64,000 nt of DNA, taken from Arcicella gelida (GTDB lineage: Bacteria; Bacteroidota; Bacteroidia; Cytophagales; Spirosomataceae). Shown here piece by piece: positions 15,085 to 25,200 of the stretch. A program made the translations under genes and the position numbers. Under the pieces are notes generated by a model. The model saw only the letters and a program-made list of their open reading frames with translations. It had not been told where the DNA came from and ran no database searches. The stretch is taken from contig NZ_JAYGIL010000011.1 of assembly GCF_034931025.1 (NCBI RefSeq), positions 124,001 to 188,000 on the forward strand, written 5' to 3'. The first letter of the stretch is position 1. Every line of letters starts with the position of its first letter.

Positions 15085-16095
15085 ATGGCAAAGGTAAAAG
15101 TTGCAATCAACGGTTTCGGACGCATAGGACGCTTAGTCTATCGTCAAATTTATAACATGGAAGGTATTGACATCGTAGCAATCAATGACCTAACTAGTCC
15201 TAAAGTATTAGCTCATTTATTAAAGTATGACTCAGCTCAAGGACGTTTCAATGCAGAGGTAACTTCTACTGATAACACAATTACTGTTAATGGTGAAGAA
15301 GTAACAATTTATGCACAGAGAGATCCAGCACTTATTCCTTGGGGTAAACACGAAGTTGATGTTGTATTAGAATGTACAGGATTCTTTACAGACAAAGAAA
15401 AAGCTTCTGCTCACATCACTGCTGGTGCTAAAAAAGTAGTAATCTCTGCTCCTGCTACTGGAGATGCAAAAACAATTGTATTCAACGTAAATCACGATAT
15501 TTTAGATGGTTCTGAAACAGTAATTAGTGGTGCTTCTTGTACAACGAACTGTTTAGCTCCAATGGCAAAAGTATTAGAAGAACAATTTGGTATTGTAAAC
15601 GGTTTAATGACAACTGTTCATGCTTATACAAACGACCAAAATACTTTAGATGCTCCACATCCAAAAGGTGATTTAAGAAGAGCTAGAGCAGCTGCTGAAA
15701 ACATTGTACCAAACTCTACTGGTGCGGCAAAAGCTATCGGCTTAGTACTTCCTTCATTGAAAGGTAAATTAGATGGCTCAGCTCAAAGAGTTCCAACAAT
15801 CACTGGCTCATTAACTGAACTTACTGTAATTTTATCTAAAAAAGTTACTGCAAGCGAAATCAATGAAGCAATGAAAGTTGCATCGAACGAAAGCTTTGGT
15901 TATACTGAAGATGAAATTGTAAGTAGCGATGTAATTGGTACTTCTTTCGGTTCATTATTTGATGCAACTCAAACTAAAGTACAAAACGTAGGTGATTCTC
16001 AGATTGTTAGAACTGTATCTTGGTACGATAACGAAATGTCTTACGTTTCTCAATTAGTACGTACAGTAAACTATTTCGCTCAATTGATTAAATAA
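15085..16095 (+). CDS. gap: Glyceraldehyde-3-phosphate dehydrogenase, type I
   Basis: Oxidises glyceraldehyde 3-phosphate to 1,3-bisphosphoglycerate with NAD in glycolysis. The 336-residue protein starts MAKVKVAINGFGRIGRLVYR, the Rossmann motif of the family. I chose the ATG at 15085 because the frame's upstream extension to 14995 lies across the promoter and adds non-family residues. The catalytic cysteine is in SGASCTTNCLAPMA, and the histidine partner in TTVHAYTNDQ. Phosphate-binding segments (AAAENIVPNSTGAAK) and the C-terminal WYDNEMSYVSQL are intact. Codon use looks optimised (many aaa, gaa and act triplets), in keeping with high expression. Confidence 0.97.
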   Translation: MAKVKVAINGFGRIGRLVYRQIYNMEGIDIVAINDLTSPKVLAHLLKYDSAQGRFNAEVTSTDNTITVNGEEVTIYAQRDPALIPWGKHEVDVVLECTGFFTDKEKASAHITAGAKKVVISAPATGDAKTIVFNVNHDILDGSETVISGASCTTNCLAPMAKVLEEQFGIVNGLMTTVHAYTNDQNTLDAPHPKGDLRRARAAAENIVPNSTGAAKAIGLVLPSLKGKLDGSAQRVPTITGSLTELTVILSKKVTASEINEAMKVASNESFGYTEDEIVSSDVIGTSFGSLFDATQTKVQNVGDSQIVRTVSWYDNEMSYVSQLVRTVNYFAQLIK

Positions 16096-16110
16096 TTTAA
16101 TCTCTTTCGA

Positions 16111-16155
16111 AAAATAAAAAGGTGACTCTATTCATAGAATCACCTTTTTTATTTA
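16111..16155. terminator. Bidirectional terminator, gap / trmB
   Basis: Stem AAAAAGGTGA/TCACCTTTTTT with an inner TCTAT/ATAGA helix and one C-A mismatch, followed by TATTTA. Lies between the convergent gap and trmB stops. Confidence 0.75.
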
Positions 16156-16175
16156 CCTAGTTTTCTAAATAATTT

Positions 16176-16832
16176 TCATGAGAAATAACAATATAAATAG
16201 TTTATATTAAAGCCTTTAGCCGTAAAAATTTCCTCAAATCTGGTTTTAATATTGTAATGCCTAACATTCAAATCTGAATTATAAAGGTCTTCAGTTTTAG
16301 TTAATTTATTTACACCAAAGTTTTGAAGTGTTGATACAGAGTATTTAAAGAAAGATTCCGAGTCAGTTTTTAAATGTAAACAACCTCCAGCAGCTAAAAT
16401 TTTAGCATAAATCTCCAAAAAACGAGGATTTGTAAGCCTTCTCCTTTCGCCACTCTGTAATACTTGCGGATCAGGAAAAGTTATCCAAATCTCAGCGACT
16501 TCATTTTCATTAAAAAATGATTCTAATTCATGTACTTTCGTTCTAAGAAAAGCAACATTATTTAAATTAGCCTCCGTAGCCTTTATACTTCCTACTGCTA
16601 TTCTATCTCCCTTAATATCAATTCCAATAAAATTTTTATCTGGAAATAACTTTGCAAGCCCAACAGTATATTCACCTTTACCACAGCCTAATTCAAGAAC
16701 AATTGGATTTGAATTCTTAAAAACTTCTTTATTCCACAAACCTTTTACTTTTTCATAAAGAGGTTTCCCTTCTTGTATTACATTTTCTTGAGTAATATTA
16801 CTTTCAAATCTTATTGCCTTCTTTCTTCCCAT
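16176..16832 (-). CDS. trmB: tRNA (guanine-N7-)-methyltransferase
   Basis: SAM-dependent enzyme that makes m7G46 in the tRNA variable loop. It is 218 residues, with the SAM-binding motif LELGCGKGEYTVGLAKLFPD near residues 46-65, IGIDIKGDRI for the ribose-binding acid, and the TrmB signature WITFPDPQVLQSGERRRLTN, which holds the active-site Asp-Pro. Bacteroidota proteins have the variant DPQ instead of the proteobacterial DPW. It is probably co-transcribed with folC, whose stop is 33 bp upstream. Confidence 0.94.
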   Translation of the reverse strand: MGRKKAIRFESNITQENVIQEGKPLYEKVKGLWNKEVFKNSNPIVLELGCGKGEYTVGLAKLFPDKNFIGIDIKGDRIAVGSIKATEANLNNVAFLRTKVHELESFFNENEVAEIWITFPDPQVLQSGERRRLTNPRFLEIYAKILAAGGCLHLKTDSESFFKYSVSTLQNFGVNKLTKTEDLYNSDLNVRHYNIKTRFEEIFTAKGFNINYLYCYFS

Positions 16833-16865
16833 TTAATATTCAATCTTTTACTTATCAATTTAAAA

Positions 16866-18158
16866 TTATAATTCATCAATATCTGCTACCACAAAAGTAC
16901 TTCCACCGATGTAAATCATATCGATGTCAGAAGATTTACCTTTTACAAAAGCTATTGCTTTATTCACATCTTCAATAATCTCTCCTTTTAATGCGTAACT
17001 TTCTGCTTTTTCTTGCAATAATTTTGCTTCTAAGGCTCTAGGAACATTTGCTTGACAAAAAATATAGTTTGCCTCTTTAGGAAGCATTGTCAGAATTCCA
17101 TCAATATCTTTATCTGAAACAAATCCTAAAATCATCCAAAGCTGATGGTATTTAACATTTGCAATACTCGATAGGATTTCTGTAATTCCACTTAAATTAT
17201 GGGCGGTATCGCAAATCATCAAAGGTTTTTCAGATAAAATTTGCCAACGACCTTTTAAGCCAGTAATTGAAACCACTTTTTCAATCCCTTGATAAACAGC
17301 CTCTTCCGAAATATCAAAGCCTTGTTTGTTTAATATTTCTACAGATTTTAATACTCCAAGAATATTTTTTAATTGGTAACTTCCAGTAAGTTGAGAAGTC
17401 ATTTTTTTTGTTACTCCTGTTTTTTTTATTGAAATTTCTAATTCTAAAGAAGTACCATTATTATTAGATGATTTAATTCCAAAATCATCTTCTGCAAAAT
17501 AAATTTTAGCATTTTCTTCTTGAGCTTTTAGGACAAAGACATCCTTTGTTTCCTTTTGAAATTCACTGATGACAACTGGTGTATTTTTTTTAATAATTCC
17601 AGCCTTTTCACCTGCAATTTGTGGAAGAGTATCTCCTAAAATATCGGTATGATCAAAACTAATATTAGTAATTACTGATAACTCTGGATTGATTACATTG
17701 GTAGAGTCTAATCGTCCACCCAAACCAACTTCAATTACTGCAATATCAACCTGCTGTTTGGCAAAGTAATCAAAAGCCATACCTACGCTCATTTCAAAAA
17801 ATGAAGGCTTTAAATCTTCTAAAAAAACTTGATTATCAACAACATAAGAAATAACCTCTTCTTCTGGAATTGGCTGTCCATTAATACGAATCCGTTCAGT
17901 AAAAGATTTTAAATGTGGTGAAGTATATAAACCTGTTTTATATCCTGCTGATTGTAAAATAGCTGCTAAAAAATGAGAAGTACTCCCTTTCCCGTTGGTT
18001 CCGGCAATATGAATAGACTTAAATTTTTCCTGTGGATTTCCTAAATGATTACAAATAGCAAGTGTATTATGAAGATTAGCCTTGAAGGCTTTTTTACCAA
18101 TTCGATGAAATACTGGTAATTGCTGGTATAAATAATTGATTGTTTCTTGATAAGTCAT
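16866..18158 (-). CDS. folC: Bifunctional folylpolyglutamate synthase / dihydrofolate synthase
   Basis: Adds L-glutamate to dihydropteroate and then further gamma-linked glutamates to folates, using ATP. The 430-residue Mur-ligase-fold protein has the P-loop HIAGTNGKGSTSHFLA at about residues 50-65, the omega-loop region (YTSPHLKSFTERIRINGQPI), the carbamylated-lysine neighbourhood AGEKAGIIKKNTPVV and the second motif ICDTAHNLSGI. Its folate-pathway neighbour folB is distant. It is transcribed after the TonB-like gene but separated from it by a terminator, and runs into trmB. Confidence 0.95.
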   Translation of the reverse strand: MTYQETINYLYQQLPVFHRIGKKAFKANLHNTLAICNHLGNPQEKFKSIHIAGTNGKGSTSHFLAAILQSAGYKTGLYTSPHLKSFTERIRINGQPIPEEEVISYVVDNQVFLEDLKPSFFEMSVGMAFDYFAKQQVDIAVIEVGLGGRLDSTNVINPELSVITNISFDHTDILGDTLPQIAGEKAGIIKKNTPVVISEFQKETKDVFVLKAQEENAKIYFAEDDFGIKSSNNNGTSLELEISIKKTGVTKKMTSQLTGSYQLKNILGVLKSVEILNKQGFDISEEAVYQGIEKVVSITGLKGRWQILSEKPLMICDTAHNLSGITEILSSIANVKYHQLWMILGFVSDKDIDGILTMLPKEANYIFCQANVPRALEAKLLQEKAESYALKGEIIEDVNKAIAFVKGKSSDIDMIYIGGSTFVVADIDEL

Positions 18159-18250
18159 TTTTTCAAAAATCGGAACTAAACCATGCTAAAGAATAATCCC
18201 GATTATTTTTCTTTATTGAATGATGAACAAAGATAATTGATGAACTTCCT

Positions 18251-18289
18251 TAAAAGAAAAAAAGTGTAAATCTTTCGACTTACACTTTT
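18251..18289 (-). terminator. Terminator after TonB-like gene
   Basis: On the minus strand a 13-bp stem AAAAGTGTAAGTC/GATTTACACTTTT (one G-T pair) with a GAAA tetraloop and a TTTTTCTTTTA tail, 8 bp beyond the TonB-like stop. Separates the envelope cluster from folC-trmB. Confidence 0.85.
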
Positions 18290-18296
18290 GAATTTA

Positions 18297-19271
18297 TTAT
18301 CTTGGACTCAACTTAAATGTTACCGTTCCTGATGAGTACTCAGGTCTATCTCCATCACTCGTTGGTCTAAATTTTGTTCTCTGAACTGTTTTTTTGTACT
18401 TCTGCATCACTGTTGGGCTGACTGTACTTTCTAAAACGCTTATATCAACTACATCACCATCAGAATCAACTTTGATTTTAAATCGGATTATACCCGTATC
18501 GTTTGAATCATCATCTACCACTGGTTTACTAAACCAAGTCCAACCAGTTAAACTTAATGAACTTCCACCGCCAGCGTTCCCTCCTGTTCCACCGTTTCCA
18601 TCACCTAATGGTCTTTTAGAATATTCACCCCCTTGAACTATTTGTCCATTAGGTTGACCTTGATTACCTCTTCCACTTGTATTTCCATCAGAAGCTCCTC
18701 CTGGTCTTGAATCAGAACCTGTAGTTCCATTTGAAGCTAAAGTTCCTTTTTTTGTTGGTAATAAAGCTGAGTTATTAATTTTCTCAACGGGTTTAGCAGG
18801 AGTTGGAGTCGGCTTTACTTCAGTTGGTTTTGCTGATAGAATCTTTTTATCAACTTTAGTATTTATACTCTCTTTGACTTTAACTGGACTACTAATTTTG
18901 CTACTTACGAGTGGTGCTTCCTTCGGTGATTTTACAACTTTTTTTATTTTTTCAACTTCTGGAGCAACTACAGCGGGCTTAGTAATTACCTTTTCTACTT
19001 TCTTTTCTTCTGGAGCAGCTTTGGATTCATTTACTTCTTTTAAATCACTGGCTTTATTTCTTGTATAAACATTACCGCTTCCTGATTTATCTGTGCCAAA
19101 ATTTAGTACAAAACCACCACCACCAGCCAACTCTTCTTTTTTATTCTCCTCGTCTGTCCATACTGTAATGTACCAAAACAAGTAGAACATTATGGCATTG
19201 ACGACAATAGTAATAATGAGTGCTCTTTGCCTATTCTTACTTTCTTCTTCTTCGAGATGATAGGAGTTCAT
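18297..19271 (-). CDS. TonB/TolA-like energy-transducing protein
   Basis: A 324-residue protein with the layout of TonB: short cytoplasmic N-terminus, one membrane helix (ALIITIVVNAIMFYLFWYIT, residues ~17-36), a long periplasmic Lys/Pro/Ser/Gly-rich linker (about 40-235, with GGGGFVLNFGTDKSGSG at its start), and a C-terminal TonB-like globular domain (GIIRFKIKVDSDGDVVDISV, then TVQRTKFRP). It is expected to couple proton motive force, via ExbB/ExbD (not in this window), to outer-membrane receptors. It lies directly behind the HU/SPOR and beta-barrel genes on the same strand with a 29-bp gap, which suggests the complex is made as one unit. Confidence 0.85.
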   Translation of the reverse strand: MNSYHLEEEESKNRQRALIITIVVNAIMFYLFWYITVWTDEENKKEELAGGGGFVLNFGTDKSGSGNVYTRNKASDLKEVNESKAAPEEKKVEKVITKPAVVAPEVEKIKKVVKSPKEAPLVSSKISSPVKVKESINTKVDKKILSAKPTEVKPTPTPAKPVEKINNSALLPTKKGTLASNGTTGSDSRPGGASDGNTSGRGNQGQPNGQIVQGGEYSKRPLGDGNGGTGGNAGGGSSLSLTGWTWFSKPVVDDDSNDTGIIRFKIKVDSDGDVVDISVLESTVSPTVMQKYKKTVQRTKFRPTSDGDRPEYSSGTVTFKLSPR

Positions 19272-19300
19272 TGTGATAATTATTTATAGATTCACAGAAT

Positions 19301-20371
19301 TTACTTTTTAAAAATCCAAGCATTTTGATTAATTGCTTTAGCTACTTTTATAGCCTCTTCATTAGCACTTTGTTCATCTGTAAAACCACCTGCAGAAACT
19401 TTAATTAATTTACCTTTTTTGCGAGGCTTTAAAATTGAAGCTTTTGCAAAACCCTTACTTTTTAAAACGTATAATTGATTTTCTGCATTTTCTCTTTCTC
19501 CAAAGCTACCTGCTATTACAAAAAAACGATTCTCCTCTTCATTTATTATCGGCTTTGCAATGTTGACTAAAGTATCTTTTTTAGTTAATACTGGAGCTAC
19601 CTTAATTGGCTCAGATTTGGCAATTTCTTTTTCAATAGACTCTGAATAGGCTTCTTGAGCTTGTTTCTGAGAAAAATGAAAAGGATTAAACGAGCTTAAA
19701 CTGTTTTTCTCATTGTCGTATAAATAGATTGCCGAAACAAATAAGGCTGCTGAAAACATTCCCAGTAAAAATTTTAACACTGCAGTTCCTTTTCTACGAT
19801 TTTTACGAATTTCACGAGTTTTATTCGGATTAATAACCAACTTAATTTCTTCAGCAGAAGTTTCACGGTCATTGCTTGCAAAAACTTGTTGAACCGTTTT
19901 CGGAGAAACCTTAGTGTTGATTGTTTCTGCTTGAATAATTGGTTGAATAAAATTAGATTTTTTGATCAATATTTTTTCTAATCCAAAGCTTTCACCCAGA
20001 AAATTACTGTTCTCAGAAGGATTGAATTGAATTTTACCTTCTTCATTTTCAGTAAAAGTACCAACTCCAGAAATATCAAAACGCTGATCGAAACGTATTC
20101 CTTTTTTAGCTGTTTCTACAAAAGACTTAATTTTAAGGTTAGCCTCATCTCTATTTATTCCCTCATTTTTGGCAATATAGTTGCACAACAAACCATCATC
20201 ATTTTTAAGTAAACCATTGAAGGCCAACCATTTTTGAGCAGGCTTGATATATTTTTCAGATTTATCAACCTTAGCACAATCAAAATTGGTGACGAATCCA
20301 CCAAAATCTGGGATTACAACACAATCTTGTTCAAAGAGTAATTCTCTAATATGATTTTGTACCGTTGTCAT
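19301..20371 (-). CDS. HU-like (CCDC81-type) and SPOR domain protein
   Basis: A 356-residue fusion protein. Residues about 1-130 resemble the prokaryotic HU-CCDC81 module (HIRELLFEQDCVVIPDFGGF, and ISGVGTFTENEEGKI). There is one transmembrane segment at about residues 199-222 (AVLKFLLGMFSAALFVSAIY). The periplasmic end is a SPOR domain of about 75 residues (FVIAGSFGERENAENQLYVL to NQNAWIFKK), a fold that binds denuded glycan strands at division sites. A DNA-binding-like cytoplasmic domain tied to a septal-peptidoglycan reader suggests a role linking the nucleoid or cytoplasmic partners to division; this is inference. Neighbours are a beta-barrel protein (48 bp upstream) and the TonB-like gene (29 bp downstream). 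Confidence 0.85.
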   Translation of the reverse strand: MTTVQNHIRELLFEQDCVVIPDFGGFVTNFDCAKVDKSEKYIKPAQKWLAFNGLLKNDDGLLCNYIAKNEGINRDEANLKIKSFVETAKKGIRFDQRFDISGVGTFTENEEGKIQFNPSENSNFLGESFGLEKILIKKSNFIQPIIQAETINTKVSPKTVQQVFASNDRETSAEEIKLVINPNKTREIRKNRRKGTAVLKFLLGMFSAALFVSAIYLYDNEKNSLSSFNPFHFSQKQAQEAYSESIEKEIAKSEPIKVAPVLTKKDTLVNIAKPIINEEENRFFVIAGSFGERENAENQLYVLKSKGFAKASILKPRKKGKLIKVSAGGFTDEQSANEEAIKVAKAINQNAWIFKK

Positions 20372-20419
20372 AAATTTTAAAATAATTCAAATAATTGTTT
20401 ATATGTTCTGCTTACGAAT

Positions 20420-22108
20420 TTAGAAAGAATATGACAGACCACCAAGAAAATTCACCCCTTGTGTAGGATAATATAAGTAACGCTGATAGCTTTTATTTAA
20501 TATATTATTCACAGAAATAAACAAATTCAAATGATCTGAAAGTAAATAAGTGGCTTTGAAATTTAAGTCAATAATTGATTTAAGTTTTACTTCACGATCT
20601 GTTACGTAATTTTTACCTTTCAATCCTGTCATCATATAAAAATCAGATGCTAACAACAATTTATTTTTAACAGTAAAAGTATTTGTCCAAATGGCATTGA
20701 AAGCTGGACGATGCCATGCGCCTTCAAGATTACCTAAACCGCTATAAACATTTACGTCAAATTTGAAATTTGATTTCCAAATATCTTGGATTTGATAACT
20801 TGCCTGACCTGAGAAGGTTGTTACTTTTACAGTCGTTGTATCATTTGAATACATTACATCAAAACGAGTACTATCAGTTGAATTGCTATTAAATACATAG
20901 AAATCTTTGTAACGAGCATAACTTACTTTGGCTTCTACCGAAAGTCCATTAGATAATGTAGCTTTTCCTCCAACAAAATAATCAGCGGTTTTTCTGGTAT
21001 TTCTTAATTGTGTAAATCGACCCAACCATTGATTTTCTGTCAATAAAGATGTAAGGTTATTGGCATAAACATCTCCTTCATAACCCGCAAATACTTTTAC
21101 ACCTTCCAAGGGCTGAACATCAAGCTTGACAACTGGATATAAATAACTGCGGTTGAAAGTATTTTTTTCTCGGTCATTAATAATATTTAAACCTGCAGAA
21201 ATTGAAAACAAATCATTCTTGTATTGAAAAGTAGGTTTTAGCTTGTAAAGATTGCGGTATAAAGTAAGTGAATCTTGACGTTGAGCTATTACAATATTTC
21301 CCTCCATCAAAGCCGACAATTCTTCTGTTAATGGATACACACCTTTCATACTTGCATTCCAAACCAATTCATTGGCTTTCAGATGGGTGAATAAATAAGA
21401 AAGATTTGAGTTAAATACATAATCTACCTTTGCGTCTTTTTTATTATTACTGATTGCTCCTGTAAAATTAAATTTATTCCAAGAATTAAAAATTTGAGAC
21501 TCTGGAAAATTAAAATTGCTTTGGCTATAAGCATAGAAATCAAAACCTCTTCTTTCCCAACCTAATGAACCTGCTAACTTCATCGAACTCAATGAAGTAC
21601 GACTATGTACTTTGATTAAGTTTTGTGATTGACCAGAGTAATTTGCTCCAATCGGGCCTAATCTAAAAGCATTATGTTTTAGATAAATTCCATGATAATT
21701 GTCTTCTCCAGTAGAAATCCCTGCGTGACCTTCTAAAAAAGTATGTCCATAATTACCAAAACCAGCTCTGATAATATTATTATATCTTTCTGCATTTTCG
21801 TCTTCCTTAGTACTTCCTTTGTCGGGCATTGTAACAATTGGACTAAATTCAGGTGTTTCTACAGGCAATCTTCTTTCTGTAAATTCGTATCGAATTGGCT
21901 TTTTACTATTATCAATTTTTGCCGTTGAAATCTTTTCGAAAATTCTGTTGGCTTGTGGCAAATTTACTTTTGCTTCTTTCCAAACTTCAATTTCATCTGT
22001 TTTTACTTCTCCTTCTTTTTTCTGAGCATTCATTTTTAATGAAAAACCTAGCGCCATGATTAAAAGAGGAACTCGTGTATATATGGTATTGAATGAGCTA
22101 TTTTGCAT
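20420..22108 (-). CDS. Outer-membrane beta-barrel protein (TonB-receptor-like)
   Basis: A 562-residue protein with a signal peptide ending near LKMNA and no recognisable plug domain or carboxypeptidase-like N-terminal domain. From about residue 95 it shows alternating amphipathic strands with aromatic girdles (RAGFGNYGHTFLEGHAGIST; FDFYAYSQSNFNFPES), and it ends in GGLSYSF with a terminal phenylalanine, the signal for BAM insertion. The barrel resembles TonB-dependent receptors at its end (HLNLFISVNNILNKSYQRYL). It follows the 1007-residue TPR gene and precedes the SPOR gene, so it may be the outer-membrane part of one envelope machine. The substrate is unknown. Confidence 0.8.
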   Translation of the reverse strand: MQNSSFNTIYTRVPLLIMALGFSLKMNAQKKEGEVKTDEIEVWKEAKVNLPQANRIFEKISTAKIDNSKKPIRYEFTERRLPVETPEFSPIVTMPDKGSTKEDENAERYNNIIRAGFGNYGHTFLEGHAGISTGEDNYHGIYLKHNAFRLGPIGANYSGQSQNLIKVHSRTSLSSMKLAGSLGWERRGFDFYAYSQSNFNFPESQIFNSWNKFNFTGAISNNKKDAKVDYVFNSNLSYLFTHLKANELVWNASMKGVYPLTEELSALMEGNIVIAQRQDSLTLYRNLYKLKPTFQYKNDLFSISAGLNIINDREKNTFNRSYLYPVVKLDVQPLEGVKVFAGYEGDVYANNLTSLLTENQWLGRFTQLRNTRKTADYFVGGKATLSNGLSVEAKVSYARYKDFYVFNSNSTDSTRFDVMYSNDTTTVKVTTFSGQASYQIQDIWKSNFKFDVNVYSGLGNLEGAWHRPAFNAIWTNTFTVKNKLLLASDFYMMTGLKGKNYVTDREVKLKSIIDLNFKATYLLSDHLNLFISVNNILNKSYQRYLYYPTQGVNFLGGLSYSF

Positions 22109-22258
22109 TTTAAGAAAGGTTTTAATGACCTAATCAATTTTCTGTCTGTTTGAACACTATGTAGTCGATGAAAAATAAACGATGCTGTTATATAATTATA
22201 ACAATGAATATCAATATCTTACATTTTTAATTCATTACTTATAATTCATATTTATTAC

Positions 22259-25200
22259 TTATTTTCTTTCGATAGCCTTTAATTTTGCTTTTGCTTCAGC
22301 GACGATTTCTTGATCTGGAAGATTTTCAATAATAGAGTTTAAAGTAGCACGAGCCTGAACGATATTATCTAAACCTACAAAATCATCAGAAAGTAATAAA
22401 TAAGCTTTTCCAACAATGTTGTCAGAAGCATCAGCAAAATCATTTCTGAATTTACTGATAATCATTTCAGACGACTCTTTATACTTTCTTTGATTGTAAA
22501 GAATTCTCGCAATTAAATACTGTGCTTCAGCACCATAATTATCTTTAGCAATCGCAATTGTTTGATTAAAGAAATCAGTAGCCTTTACAAAATCGTTTCT
22601 ATCCAAATAAATTTTACCTGTATAAAGTTTAGCTTTACTTTTTGCACCCAACACTAAATCAGGAGTATTCGCTACTTCATTGGCATAATAAATGGTAGAA
22701 TCTGTTCTTGATATTTTATAATACGATTCCATCAAACCAATTAAAGCAGATTGTTGGTCTTTTTTATCAGCAACTAATCTTAAAATATTTTTGTAATTCG
22801 TAATTGCTCGGTTGAAATTATTTGTATTGAATTCAATCTCAGCAGCTTTTACCAATGCTTTATTGACTGATTTATATTTATTATCAGCAATTACTTGGTA
22901 ATAATAATTCAGCGCTTGATTTTTATCATTCAACTTACTGTAAGATTCTGCAATCAAATATTTTGCTTCATAAGATTCTACACTTGTTGGATTTTTACGA
23001 ATGTATTCAGTTAAAGCTGGAATAGCCTTGTCAAATTTATCAGCATAGAAAAGACGTTTCGCTGTTTCGTATTCTAAACCAACTACCGAATTATCAGTTG
23101 GATTAGTTCTTTGATATTCCATTAAAATCATTGAAAAATCATCAGGGCGACCTACTTCATTCAATGCTTCTTGAACACCTGTCAAAGCATCTTTACTTTG
23201 TGGAAGTGTTGGGAAGTTTTTCAAAATGTTTTTGTAATCTAAAATGGCAGCTTCGTGATTCGCTGTATTCGAGAAAGCCGCAGCTCTTTTCAATAAAGCA
23301 TTAGGAATCAATCTACTTTGCGGTTTATTATTAATCAATTGTGTAAATCTTGTAATAGCAGGAATGTATCTACCAGCTACAAATTCAAGATTTGCTTCTT
23401 GATAAAGGGCATTATCAAAATAAAGTGATTGGGGGAAATCTGATTGTACTTTTTGGAAAGCAGCTTTTGCTCCAGCTTCATTTCCTTTCAAAGCCAAAAC
23501 CAAACCTTTTTGGAAAGTAGCGTAATCACGGTCAGAACGATTACCAGCAATGGCTTGATCATAATAATAAATTGCTTGATCGTAATTTTTAGAAGCAAAG
23601 TAAGTATCTCCTAAACGCACCAAAGCATCTTGTAATGCTTGAGTGTCGCCCGAAGATTTCATCAAATCTGCATACTCTTTAAAAATTCTGTTTGCTTTAT
23701 CGTATTCCTTATTATTATAGTAGCAATACGCTAATGAGTATCTGCTTTTTCCTTGAATCTCCGTTAAAGTACTCACCGAGGGGTCTGAAGTTCCAATAAG
23801 CATTTGATACAGAGGAATCGCTTCTGCATAACGTTTCTCTGCTGATAAAGCTTCAGCTTTCCAGAAAATTGCCGAGTATTTTGTTTCAGCACTTTCTGGT
23901 GTTAATAAAGATTTCTCAAAATAAGGAAGTGCATCAACGTAACGCTCATCGTTATAGAATTTCACAGCTTGATTGAAGGAAATTCTTTGATAAGCTCCAT
24001 TTGTTCTTGGAGTACGTTTTCTCAAACCTTCAATATAAGCTAAAGCGGCTTGATAATTATTTGAATATAAATAAGCTTCACTCACCAACTCATTGGCTTC
24101 ATCTTCATATTTAGAATTTGGATACTTTGCCAGAAAGCCTTCAAAAGCTTTGATAGACTCCGCTCCTCTTTGCAAATCCAATAATACTTTGGCATAATTG
24201 AAATCTGCATCTTCGGTAACCGTTTTATTAAAACTTGTTTTTCTAGCTTGGTCAAATGCTCCTAGAGCATAATTTGGATTATTGGCTTTCAAATAACTAA
24301 TTCCCAAAATATATGCAGCGTACTGTCCAAGAGTATCTCCTTTGGCTGCTACATTTTTTAATTGTTCGCTGGCAAGGGCAAATTGGTCTGTCTTATACAA
24401 ACTATATCCATAACGATAGGCAATCGTTGGAGGCATTCCTTGTGACTTATAGTTTTTATAAATGGTATAATAATTTTCAGCTTTTATATAGTTAGCTTGT
24501 TGGAAATATACTTCTGCACTTAATAAAGATACATCGTCTAATTTCTTTCCTGAATTTTTCTCTCTTAACAAAGGCTCAGTGTAGGCCAACATTTCAGTAT
24601 ATTTTCCTTGACGGTAATAACTATGTGCTAACCAACTTGGAATTTCTGAGAAATACGCCGTAGAAAGTTCTGCTTGTTTAAAATCAAAAATGGCTTCTTC
24701 ATATTTTTTATCTCGGAAATTAATAATTCCAGAGTAATACGATGCCGACGAAGCATAAGCTCCTTGTCCACCTTTGATGGCACTAAAAATATTTAAGGCT
24801 TCTCTATAATTCTGAAGTGTGAAATGTGAAATTCCTAAACGATATTGTGCTTCTTCATTTGATTTCGGACTTTTTGATAAATAATCTACAGCACGAGCAT
24901 AATCGCCTTGGTCATAAAAGTAATTTCCAATCTCCGTAAAAAGTGTTGCAGCAATTGGATGTTCAGGATAATTTCTAACAAATCTGCTTGCCAATAATTC
25001 AGTATCAGAATAATTCAAATACAAACTACACTTCACTAAATAATATTCTGCCCATACTTTATTGGCATCTTCTTTTTCCAAAAAGGTTCTGTCTGCTTCG
25101 AGGTATTGTGCTAGTTCTGCTCTACAAGCTTCATAATTCTTCGATTCAAAATGTTCTTGTCCATTTCTAAAATGCACAGAAATATCTGAATAACTTAAAG

